8,875 nucleotides of DNA from Phycisphaerae bacterium (GTDB lineage: Bacteria > Planctomycetota > Phycisphaerae > Phycisphaerales > SM1A02), in NCBI GenBank assembly GCA_002684755.1, contig NYVS01000087.1, positions 1-8,875 on the forward strand, given 5' to 3'. A model generated the notes under the pieces. That model made no database searches, was not told the origin of the DNA, and saw only the letters and a program-made list of their open reading frames with translations. This document shows, piece by piece, positions 1 to 6,148 of this stretch (its first letter is position 1; each line of letters starts with the position of its first letter). A program made the position numbers and the translations under genes.

Positions 1-1460
1 TCGAGGTAGTCGACGTGCAACGATCGAGCCACGTCCCGATCGACGGCTTCGAGGGCGAGGATGTCGAGCATGAATTCCAGTTCGTCGGCCGTGACGGGGT
101 TCACGATCCGGAAGGTCGATCCGCCCGGCCCTGCTTCCAGACCCACGTCATCGATCCCGACGCCAACCCCGGCGACCCCGGCACGACTTCCGTCCCGCTC
201 CGCGTCACCCATGGCCTCCCGGCCGGCGAGATCGGACATCACCGCTTCCCGTGACGCCTCGGGAAGCAACGCGATCAACGACTCGTTCGTCTTCACTTGC
301 AAGGCCTGTCGGGAGCGCGCCGCGGCCTCGAGCTCGTCTTCGAGCGCCAGGCCGTTCTGCATGCCCGCCTGTTCGAAGAGCACCCGCATGATGTCGCGTC
401 CCAGAACGATCATCTGATCCGTCAACCGGTCGTCGTTCCGGTACCAGACCGACAAAATCTCGTCGACGATCACGCGGTCCCTCGAATCCTCGGGCAGCAG
501 CGCCCGCACCTCCGCTGCGAGCTTCTCCACGCCCGGACCATCGCCCCCGATCCCGAAATCGATGCGGGCCTCGGGGAAGGACCTCGTCGCCCAGCGGCGC
601 TTGATCTTCCTCCATCGTCCCGGTTCGAGCCGATCGCGGAACGATCGGGCGGCCGCGATCTCTCGATCCATGAGCTTCACCCGGGCATCGTAGATCTCCG
701 ACATCGCGTTGGAGTAGGCTTCCGAGACCGCCGCCATGACCTCCCGGCCGCGGTCGCCATCGTTCATGTCCGCCTCGGTGACGCCGCCGTATCCCGCCCG
801 GTCCAGTCGGCGGGCGACCTCGAGGACCGACTCGACGGTCCCCACCGCGACCGCCCTGACCAGTCGGGGCGTCGAGGATTCGAGCCCCCGCAGGACGTCG
901 TCGACCGCAGCGACCTCCTCCGCCGCCGGCGTCATCGACCAGAACGCATCGTCGAGCGAAGTGTCGCGGAGCGAAAGCCCCCCCATGACCGAGGCGGCGT
1001 CGGCCTGCCGCCGGCGCACGAGCCGCGCCCGTTCCACGCCCTCGACGGCTTCCTCCCCCAGGGTCGCCTTCACGGACGCGAAGAATCGCTCGTCGAGTCG
1101 ATGCACGCTGCCGACCACGGACCTCCACCCGTCGAAGTAGCCTTCAAGCTGCTTCAGCGAGGGCATCATTCCGGTGTTGGAGGCCCGAAGCTCGCGACCG
1201 ACCTTGAGAAAGTCGGCGATCGGCCCGTTCCGAAGCGTCTCGAAGTCCGCGAGGTAATCGTCGTGAATCGCCTCGATCAGCAGCCAGTCCGAGTCTTCCA
1301 GCTCGAGGTAGCGATCGAAGAGCTCCCCCGTCGCCCGGAGTCCGAGGGGGTCCGGAACCTCTCCGGAAGCCCCCTGCCCGAAGGCTGCGGTCCGGATCCC
1401 GAGCAGCGCGACCGCGATCACGAGCAGACGCGGGAGACTGGTCATCGAGTGGTGCTGCAT
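1..1460 (-). CDS. Exported helical protein of unknown function, C-terminus beyond window
   Basis: I read 486 uninterrupted codons from ATG at 1460 to the window edge, with no stop reached, so the gene is cut by the window. An AGGA core lies about 8 bases before the ATG; a second in-frame ATG is at 1445. Residues 1-29 look like a Sec signal peptide: a short polar start, hydrophobic LLVIAVALLGI, then AAFG before Gln29. The rest is charged and apparently mostly alpha-helical. It is rich in Arg, Glu, Asp and Leu, with no Cys pattern and no enzyme motif I recognise. A motif near the N-terminus (residues 51-70, LxLExxxD...HxDYL) recurs at 467-486, the last residues visible, so the protein may consist of two related lobes of about 415 residues, the second outside the window. 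It is probably periplasmic or cell-surface. Third codon positions are GC-rich, as in the neighbouring genes, which supports real coding. Function unknown. Confidence 0.8.
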   Translation of the reverse strand, partial: MQHHSMTSLPRLLVIAVALLGIRTAAFGQGASGEVPDPLGLRATGELFDRYLELEDSDWLLIEAIHDDYLADFETLRNGPIADFLKVGRELRASNTGMMPSLKQLEGYFDGWRSVVGSVHRLDERFFASVKATLGEEAVEGVERARLVRRRQADAASVMGGLSLRDTSLDDAFWSMTPAAEEVAAVDDVLRGLESSTPRLVRAVAVGTVESVLEVARRLDRAGYGGVTEADMNDGDRGREVMAAVSEAYSNAMSEIYDARVKLMDREIAAARSFRDRLEPGRWRKIKRRWATRSFPEARIDFGIGGDGPGVEKLAAEVRALLPEDSRDRVIVDEILSVWYRNDDRLTDQMIVLGRDIMRVLFEQAGMQNGLALEDELEAAARSRQALQVKTNESLIALLPEASREAVMSDLAGREAMGDAERDGSRAGVAGVGVGIDDVGLEAGPGGSTFRIVNPVTADELEFMLDILALEAVDRDVARSLHVDYL

Positions 1461-1499
1461 GCCGGGGTTCCTGGAGGTGAGCGGACCGCTTCGAACATG

Positions 1500-1535
1500 A
1501 AAACGCTCCGAGGACCTTACTGGCCCTCGGAGCGT
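1500..1535 (-). terminator. Intrinsic terminator after the DinB-like gene
   Basis: Arms at 1503-1516 and 1522-1535 form a 14-bp stem with one A-C mismatch and a 5-base loop. Read on the minus strand, the stem is followed by TTTT (1503-1500). It lies about 70 bases after the stop of the DinB-like gene and 40 bases before the start of the exported protein. It could end the former or attenuate transcription into the latter. The U-run is short, so strength is uncertain. Confidence 0.6.
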
Positions 1536-1571
1536 GGTGATTTCAAAGCCGATTCAAGGAGTCAGGGCTTC

Positions 1572-1619
1572 TTCAAGAGTTCAAGGCTTCAAGGGTTCAA
1601 GGCTTCAAGGGTTCAAGGA
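1572..1619. repeat. Six tandem copies of an 8-bp unit, TTCAAGGN
   Basis: The units begin at 1572, 1580, 1588, 1596, 1604 and 1612: TTCAAGAG, TTCAAGGC, TTCAAGGG, TTCAAGGC, TTCAAGGG, TTCAAGGA. A further partial match (ATTCAAGGA) lies just outside, near 1552-1560. The array contains the last codons and the TGA stop (1607-1605) of the minus-strand DinB-like gene. On that strand every unit contains TGA. Confidence 0.9.
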
Positions 1620-2129
1620 GCCCATGCCCATGGCCCGACGCCAGAAGCTGACCTGACCGGCGTGCATCATGATGTGGTTGTTCATCATGAAGCTCACCGC
1701 ATCCCCGCGAGTGGGAAGCATCTCCGCGAACCGGCCCTCCACGGGGTTCGGGGCCGAGAACACCGAGGCGGGAACGTCGGGGAGCACGCCGATGATGGTC
1801 TCGTACCGCTCCTTCATGAACGGAAGCACGACGTCCTTCGCCGGGTAGAGCGCGGCGTCACCGGCCCCATCCTCGCCCTGGCCGAGCGGTGCATCGTCGA
1901 ACGGACATTCGATCAGGAGATCCTCGCGGTCGAGAAACGCGCCGAGCACGCGGTTGGGATAGATCGCAAGGTGGCCGTAGATGAACGCGGGATGGTTCAT
2001 TCCGTCCATGCACTTGTCGTGCCAGCGATCGGCGGGGATGTCCTCCGCAAGCCCGAGAAGGTATCCAAGACTCATGGTGGATCCGCGGGCGATCGCGTTT
2101 CCGAAGGTGCTGGTGGTCAGGGTCGGCAT
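1605..2129 (-). CDS. DinB-like putative metal-binding protein
   Basis: The product has 174 residues, the usual size for DinB/YfiT-type four-helix-bundle proteins. These commonly bind a divalent metal through three histidines and include damage-inducible proteins and thiol-dependent transferases. Candidate ligands fit the family pattern: His53 in YGHLA, then His152 and His156 in HIMMHAGQ, a typical C-terminal HxxxHxGQ helix motif. No signal peptide is seen, so it is probably cytoplasmic. The start at 2129 begins the conserved region after a short N-terminus; a GGAAGAG stretch upstream is a weak and distant ribosome site. The last residues (SLNP) and the stop fall in a tandem 8-bp repeat, so the C-terminal tail is probably not conserved. 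Substrate unknown; family assignment fairly sure. Confidence 0.8.
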   Translation of the reverse strand: MPTLTTSTFGNAIARGSTMSLGYLLGLAEDIPADRWHDKCMDGMNHPAFIYGHLAIYPNRVLGAFLDREDLLIECPFDDAPLGQGEDGAGDAALYPAKDVVLPFMKERYETIIGVLPDVPASVFSAPNPVEGRFAEMLPTRGDAVSFMMNNHIMMHAGQVSFWRRAMGMGSLNP

Positions 2130-2173
2130 CGGTGGGGACTCTCTTCCAGAAGAACGGGTCTGTTCGATTCATG

Positions 2174-2193
2174 CCGGGGAGACACATCCCCGG
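2174..2193. repeat. Perfect 7-bp inverted repeat upstream of the DinB-like gene
   Basis: CCGGGGA (2174-2180) and TCCCCGG (2187-2193) flank a 6-base loop, GACACA. It lies between the stop of the adenylyltransferase gene (2245) and the start of the DinB-like gene (2129). No U-run follows in either direction, so it is a weak terminator candidate, a leader hairpin or an operator. The sequence alone does not decide. Confidence 0.5.
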
Positions 2194-2244
2194 ACTGCCG
2201 AATTCTAGCGACACCGGCGAATCATCTCGACCGGCGACGTGAAC

Positions 2245-3342
2245 TCAACGCCCGACGACCCGATCGAACACGCCGCGGGCCCACGCGGGGTCGGTGGCGC
2301 CCTCGATGATCGCCCGACCGTCCGCGAACACCACCACCGAGACCGGATCTCCATCCGGCGATCGCTCGTCGCGGAGCCGTCCGCGGATCGATCCGTCGAC
2401 CTTCTCGATCGTCCCGAGTCCCGCGAGCCGATTCGCGACGGCGTCGAGATCGATTTCCACGTCGCCCGCCTCGCTTCGAATCTGGACGGCGTTCCGTCCG
2501 CAGAGGATCCGCGTCGATGCCGGTGCCGCGTCGAGATGCTCGTACTGACCGCGAGCGCAGCACGGACAATCGGGATCGATCGACGCCTCGATGCCGAGGG
2601 ATCGATTGACGTTGGTCCAGAGGTCGAACGAACGAAGCGAGCGATCGACCGCGCCGACGTCTCCGACCAGGAGCTTGATCGCCTGAGTCGCCTGGTGCGC
2701 CGCGACCGTCATGGTGACGGATCCCAGGACCCCCGCGGTGTCGCAGGTCGGCGTGCTTCCCGCGGGAGGCGGCGTCGGAAACAGACATCGAAGACACGGG
2801 GTCGTTTCCGCGTCGTTCCAACGGATCGTCGCGGACGATCCCGGCCCGCGACGGGAGAGCACCGGCATGGACATTCCCTGCGTCGCGACGCCCGCACCGT
2901 AGAGATAGGGGACGCCGGTGGAGACCGCGAAATCGTTCAGGAGATACCGGGTCTCGAAGTTGTCGAGTCCGTCGAGAACGAGATCGCACCCCTCGGCGAG
3001 CGACGCGATCGTCTCCGAGTCGATCTCCTCGACGAAGGCCCGGACCCGGACGTTCGAGTTGGCCTGGGCCAGACGCAGTCGCGCCGCCTCGGCCTTCGGC
3101 GTCGACCTCGAGGCGTCCCGCTCGGTGTAGAGGGTCTGTCGCTGAAGGTTCGTCGACTCGACGAGATCGCGGTCGACGATCACCAGGGTCCCGACACCCG
3201 CTCGACAGAGGAGGTCCGCCGCCACGGTTCCGAGCGCACCACATCCGGCGATGAAGACGGAACCGCGGCCCAGTCGGGCCTGGCCTTCCGCCCCGATGCC
3301 GGGCAGTCGCATCTGTCGGTGATATCGATCGAGATCGGTCAT
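2245..3342 (-). CDS. ThiF/MoeB/HesA-family E1-like adenylyltransferase
   Basis: This 365-residue cytoplasmic enzyme should adenylate the C-terminal glycine of a small ubiquitin-like sulfur carrier (ThiS or MoaD type), activating it for sulfur transfer in thiamine, molybdopterin or related pathways. Visible features in order: N-terminal RYHRQMRLPGIG; the ATP-binding loop GCGALG (33-38); VDRDLVESTNLQRQ (56-69); Lys83; the GLDNFETR region (125-132); zinc-ligand pairs C183/C186 and C259/C262; and the conserved Cys200 in CDTAGVLG. Residues about 278-365 form the C-terminal domain seen in many bacterial ThiF/MoeB proteins (LCGRNAVQI ... FADGRAIIEGATD). I chose ATG at 3342 because family similarity begins there; an upstream extension to 3516 would be Arg-rich and non-homologous. 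No carrier protein, thiG, moaE or rhodanese gene is adjacent, so ThiF and MoeB roles cannot be separated. Confidence 0.88.
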   Translation of the reverse strand: MTDLDRYHRQMRLPGIGAEGQARLGRGSVFIAGCGALGTVAADLLCRAGVGTLVIVDRDLVESTNLQRQTLYTERDASRSTPKAEAARLRLAQANSNVRVRAFVEEIDSETIASLAEGCDLVLDGLDNFETRYLLNDFAVSTGVPYLYGAGVATQGMSMPVLSRRGPGSSATIRWNDAETTPCLRCLFPTPPPAGSTPTCDTAGVLGSVTMTVAAHQATQAIKLLVGDVGAVDRSLRSFDLWTNVNRSLGIEASIDPDCPCCARGQYEHLDAAPASTRILCGRNAVQIRSEAGDVEIDLDAVANRLAGLGTIEKVDGSIRGRLRDERSPDGDPVSVVVFADGRAIIEGATDPAWARGVFDRVVGR

Positions 3343-3388
3343 GGCACCAGAGCGTACCCGGCCACGGTTCGGACTCCACCACGAACGA

Positions 3389-3426
3389 CGACGCCTTCGC
3401 CTCCGGTCACGGGGGCGAAGGCGTCG
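3389..3426. terminator. Long hairpin between sodN and the adenylyltransferase gene
   Basis: The arms 3389-3401 and 3414-3426 are perfect 13-bp complements. Three further pairs, one of them G-T, extend the stem to 16 bp around the loop GGTCAC (3405-3410). It begins 23 bases after the sodN stop on the minus strand. No U-run follows on either strand, so it may be a terminator needing other factors, or a 3'-end stabiliser of sodN mRNA. Confidence 0.55.
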
Positions 3427-3448
3427 CGGGATGCGGGAATCACCGGCC

Positions 3449-4060
3449 TCAACCGCCGGGCGACGTCCGCCAGACGTCTTCCGTCGCGAGATGACGGCCT
3501 TCCACAAGCCCGGCATCCGCCTTCTTGGCGGGGTACCACGGTGCCACCGCGTCGATCGCGGCGAGGAGCTCGTCGGTCGCCGCGGGATCGAGATTCTGGG
3601 CCGCCTTCATCGCCGCCACCGTGATCCGGTGGAAGGCGGCGAGCTGGCGGTGGTAGTCCTCCCGTGCCGCGACGTCCGCACCGGCGGGTGCCTTCACCCG
3701 CTGGGCGACGAAGTACCAGGCGACGGTGTGCTGCAGCTTCCGGCCATGCTCCTCCTTCACCATCGCCCATCGGGTGATGGTGTTGAGCGAGGCCGCATCG
3801 ACCTTCCCGGCGAGCAGGTCGATCTGGGCCGACGCCTTTCGCATGGTCGCCGCGTCGAGCCGCATTCGCTCGACCTCCGCGTGGTCGTCGTAGATCCCGC
3901 AGGGAACCTCGCAATGCGCGGGCAGGGCCGAGGCGACGCTCGAACGGGCGGCTTCGACGACGGCCCGGACGTCCGGTGCGGCCGCATCCAACGCGTCGAC
4001 GGCGGCGTATCCTCCGAAGAGGGCGGCGATGACGGCGGATGCGATGACGGTGTTCTTCAT
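3449..4060 (-). CDS. sodN: Nickel superoxide dismutase precursor
   Basis: The 203-residue product carries the diagnostic nickel hook HCEVPCGIYD starting at His49. In NiSOD the nickel is bound by the amino group and side chain of His1 and by Cys2 and Cys6, which are His49, Cys50 and Cys54 here; Tyr57 is the conserved Tyr9. The enzyme converts superoxide to oxygen and hydrogen peroxide. Downstream, KEEHGRKLQHTVAWYF matches the family's helical bundle. Cleavage before His49 is essential for activity and would leave a 155-residue mature chain. The leader is long: a Sec-like segment (MKNTVIASAVIAALFGG) then a helical stretch ending in SALPA before His49, which suggests export or membrane-linked processing. 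No sodX-type maturation peptidase gene is in the window. ATG at 4060 has a GAGGAG ribosome site 9 bases upstream; longer readings to 4249 lack coding character. Confidence 0.93.
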   Translation of the reverse strand: MKNTVIASAVIAALFGGYAAVDALDAAAPDVRAVVEAARSSVASALPAHCEVPCGIYDDHAEVERMRLDAATMRKASAQIDLLAGKVDAASLNTITRWAMVKEEHGRKLQHTVAWYFVAQRVKAPAGADVAAREDYHRQLAAFHRITVAAMKAAQNLDPAATDELLAAIDAVAPWYPAKKADAGLVEGRHLATEDVWRTSPGG

Positions 4061-4063
4061 GAT

Positions 4064-4073
4064 GGAGATCTCC
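4064..4073. promoter_or_regulatory. Shared palindromic ribosome-binding site between divergent genes
   Basis: GGAGATCTCC is a perfect 10-bp palindrome in the 17-bp gap between the sodN start (4060, minus) and the start at 4078 (plus). GGAG at 4064-4067 is 10 bases before the plus-strand ATG. On the minus strand GAGGAG (4075-4070) is 9 bases before the sodN ATG. Confidence 0.6.
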
Positions 4074-4077
4074 TCGG

Positions 4078-4683
4078 ATGGTGAATCGGGAATCGGAGCG
4101 TAACGACGCCTCCACGAATTCGGAAGCGGACGCCCCCGGGTTGCAACGCGGCTGGGGCGCCAATCTCTCGGAGCGACGTCGTCGGGAAGCCGTCGAGCTC
4201 GTCCGCGACCGGGTGACGGAGCTCGAGGCCATGCTGGAGCGGGCCGCACCGGGTTCGGGCGTGCTCACCGGCTCCGCGACCTGCGCCGAGGTCCGGCTCG
4301 CGGACGCCGACCGTGCCCACCGCTATCTCCGGATCGCGCTGATCGCGGCCCCCGGCGTGCTCCCCGCCCTTCGGACGGCCCTCCAGGCCGCCGAGTTCAC
4401 CGAGAGTCCCGACGGGAGCGACCTGTCGATCATTCGAATCGCACACGCCAACGGCCGGCGGCCGCACTACGTGGTCTACGACGGAACCCGCGACCGCCTC
4501 GATGCACCGGACGCCCCCCACCCCACCAGCGAGGCCGGACGCCGACTGCGATCGCGACGCCTCGCGGCCGCCACCCGGAGACCCGCCTTCGTCGTGAGCC
4601 GCCGCCGGGAGATCCAGACCGAGCGAGGCACCGAAGTGGAGACCCTCGAAGTGCAGGTCACCGACGACGTCGCGACGGCATGA
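4078..4683 (+). CDS. Hypothetical protein, 201 residues
   Basis: I do not recognise this protein. It has no signal peptide or membrane segment. Residues 1-28 are polar and probably disordered. Residues 29-56 (SERRRREAVELV... to MLERA) look like an amphipathic helix. A possibly folded core spans about 60-140 (VRLADADRAHRYLRIALI; then PHYVVYDGTRDR), followed by an Arg-rich segment (154-178, RRLRSRRLAAATRR) and an acidic tail. The Arg-rich part could contact nucleic acid, but this is only a composition argument. Third positions are strongly GC-rich from about codon 30, which supports coding. The start is uncertain: ATG 4078 has a GGAG site but the first 20 codons have weaker coding bias; TTG at 4141 is an alternative. 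It diverges from sodN and is followed by the glycosyltransferase 51 bases downstream. Confidence 0.7.
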   Translation: MVNRESERNDASTNSEADAPGLQRGWGANLSERRRREAVELVRDRVTELEAMLERAAPGSGVLTGSATCAEVRLADADRAHRYLRIALIAAPGVLPALRTALQAAEFTESPDGSDLSIIRIAHANGRRPHYVVYDGTRDRLDAPDAPHPTSEAGRRLRSRRLAAATRRPAFVVSRRREIQTERGTEVETLEVQVTDDVATA

Positions 4684-4719
4684 GCCCCCCGGCGCGATGA
4701 TTCGCCCTCACGTGCGGAG

Positions 4720-4728
4720 TGATAAAGT
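4720..4728 (+). promoter_or_regulatory. Extended -10 element for a possibly leaderless glycosyltransferase transcript
   Basis: TGATAAAGT combines a TGn extension with the TAnnnT core (TAAAGT, 4723-4728) and ends 6 bases before the ATG at 4735, so transcription would start at or very near the start codon. No convincing -35 is seen. There is no Shine-Dalgarno sequence at normal spacing; a GGAG at 4716-4719 is too far from the ATG. Confidence 0.4.
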
Positions 4729-4734
4729 CCGCGG

Positions 4735-5529
4735 ATGAACGACACGGACCAAGGCGAGCCCCCCGCGAACGGCGTCTCGATCGTGATGGCGGTCAAGGAC
4801 AATCTCGAATGGACCCGCAAGGGCATCGAGTCGATTCGAGCCAACACCAGCCACCCCTACGAACTGATCACGGTCGACAACGGATCCCAGCCCGAGACCA
4901 CGGAATACCTCGCCGCGGTCTCCGACCAGTTCATCCGGAACGACGAGAACCTGGGATGCTCGGGCGCATGGAACCAGGGGATCCGGGCCGCCCGCATGCC
5001 GCTGGTGTGCATCGTGAACAACGACATCGAAGTACCGACCGGCTGGCTGGAGCGGCTGGTCGCCTTCCTGCTCGAGCAGGATTTCCTCATGGTCTCCCCC
5101 TCGATCCGCGAGGGGCCCTTCGACTACGACCTCGACGCCTACAACGAGGACTTCGCGGCTCGCCTCGACCACCGGGCGTTTCCCTCGGAGCTCAGAGGCA
5201 TCGCCATGCTCGCCCGCCGCGACCTCTTCGACGAGATCGGCCTCTACGACGAGCGGTACAAGGTCGGAGGCTACGAGGACGAGGACATGTTCATGACGAT
5301 CCGAAGCGTCGGCGGCGACGTCGCGACGACCAGCACCGTCCTCCTCCACCACTACGGCAGCAAGACGCTCAGCGTCGAACAGCGATCGAACCGCTTCGAC
5401 TTCAGCGCCGCGAACCGCGCCCACTTCATGCGGAAGTGGCGACACCGCTACTTCTGGCGGAAGTTCCATCGATCCCGGATGAAGTGGCGACGGGCGGGGA
5501 TCCGTCGGCGATTCGACGTCACCTACTGA
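4735..5529 (+). CDS. Family 2 (GT-A fold) glycosyltransferase
   Basis: The 264-residue product shows the GT2 pattern in order: SIVMAVKDN (15-23) opening the nucleotide-sugar domain; VDNGS (47-51); NLGCSGAWNQGI (72-83); VNNDIEV (94-100), where NND stands for the metal-binding DxD; and GGYEDEDM (178-185) carrying the likely catalytic acid. HHYGSKT (205-211) matches the usual C-terminal His motif. It should transfer a sugar from a nucleotide donor to an unknown acceptor, perhaps in surface polysaccharide or glycoprotein synthesis. No transmembrane helix is visible. The C-terminus (232-260) is very rich in Arg, Lys and Trp and may bind acidic membrane surfaces (inference). No other sugar genes adjoin it, so the pathway is unknown. 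Confidence 0.88.
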   Translation: MNDTDQGEPPANGVSIVMAVKDNLEWTRKGIESIRANTSHPYELITVDNGSQPETTEYLAAVSDQFIRNDENLGCSGAWNQGIRAARMPLVCIVNNDIEVPTGWLERLVAFLLEQDFLMVSPSIREGPFDYDLDAYNEDFAARLDHRAFPSELRGIAMLARRDLFDEIGLYDERYKVGGYEDEDMFMTIRSVGGDVATTSTVLLHHYGSKTLSVEQRSNRFDFSAANRAHFMRKWRHRYFWRKFHRSRMKWRRAGIRRRFDVTY

Positions 5530-5570
5530 ACGAGACCGGAACCGGGGGAAGCCGCCCGCCAGCGTGACCG

Positions 5571-5609
5571 AAAAAGAACACGAGCCGGCTCGCAGGGAGC
5601 CGGCTCGTG
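5571..5609 (-). terminator. Strong intrinsic terminator after rpsG
   Basis: A perfect 13-bp GC-rich stem (5579-5591 with 5597-5609, 5-base loop) is followed on the minus strand by TTCTTTTTC (5578-5570). It lies about 40 bases past the rpsG stop and 50 bases past the convergent glycosyltransferase stop. On the plus strand what follows (GTTCGTTCC) is less U-rich, so termination in that direction would be weaker. Confidence 0.88.
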
Positions 5610-5647
5610 GTTCGTTCCTGGTGACCTCTGCTTCGAGGTGCTCGCGA

Positions 5648-6148
5648 TCAGCGACTGCGACCGAAGTGGGCGAAGGCCCGGTTGGCCTCGGCCATGCGGT
5701 GCGTGTTCTCGCGGGTGGTGACGGCCTTGCCCTCGTTGTGGGCGGCGTCCCAGAGTTCCTTCGCGAGTCGCATGTGGATCTGCTTGCCGCGTTCCTCGCG
5801 GGCCGCGACGATGATCCAGCGGAAGGTCAGCGACTGCTGGCGTCGTCGGTTGAGCTGCATCGGGACCTGGTAGTTCGCACCACCGACCCGCTTCGACCGG
5901 ACTTCGACCTGCGGCCGGACGTTGTCGAGCGCGAGGTGGAAGACCTCGAGGGCGGTGGGCGGCAGGTCAGGGGCCTTGCCGTCGTCGAGCCGCTTCTGGA
6001 TCTCGTCGAACGCGTTGTAGACGACGCGGAACGCGGTGGCCTTGCGGCCTCCGAGCATCATGCAGTTGATGAAGCGAGCGAGGACCAGATCCCCGAACTT
6101 GGGATCGGGCTTGAGCTGAGCGTCCGCCTTGGTGATACGACCGGCCAT
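5648..6148 (-). CDS. rpsG: 30S ribosomal protein S7
   Basis: S7 nucleates assembly of the 30S head by binding the 3' major domain of 16S rRNA, and it lines the E site. The 166-residue product has the usual bacterial landmarks: PDPKFGDLVLARFIN (14-28), GRKATAFRVVYNAFD (34-48), DNVRP (75-79), VEVRSKRVGGANYQVP (81-96), RWIIVAARE (110-118), and HRMAEANRAFAHF (150-162). Length is normal. ATG at 6148 has a textbook AAGGAG site at correct spacing. It follows rpsL on the same strand but after a 226-base spacer instead of the usual short gap, and it is followed by a terminator rather than fusA. Confidence 0.97.
   Translation of the reverse strand: MAGRITKADAQLKPDPKFGDLVLARFINCMMLGGRKATAFRVVYNAFDEIQKRLDDGKAPDLPPTALEVFHLALDNVRPQVEVRSKRVGGANYQVPMQLNRRRQQSLTFRWIIVAAREERGKQIHMRLAKELWDAAHNEGKAVTTRENTHRMAEANRAFAHFGRSR

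Noticed and set aside
1572..1619. CRISPR-like array
   Set aside because: The units are 8 bp and contiguous, with no spacers and no cas genes.
2199..2210. TAGAAT-like -10 upstream of the DinB-like gene
   Set aside because: No acceptable -35 at 16-18 bp; a single hexamer is not enough to call a promoter.
297..2309. Very long open plus-strand frame (670 codons)
   Set aside because: It runs antisense to the signal-peptide protein and the DinB-like gene, reads through the terminator and the 8-bp repeat, and encodes no recognisable motif. High GC keeps antisense frames open.
2222..3624. Long open frames on both strands across the adenylyltransferase gene
   Set aside because: They are Arg-rich, motif-free readings in other frames of a gene whose own frame carries every E1-family motif.
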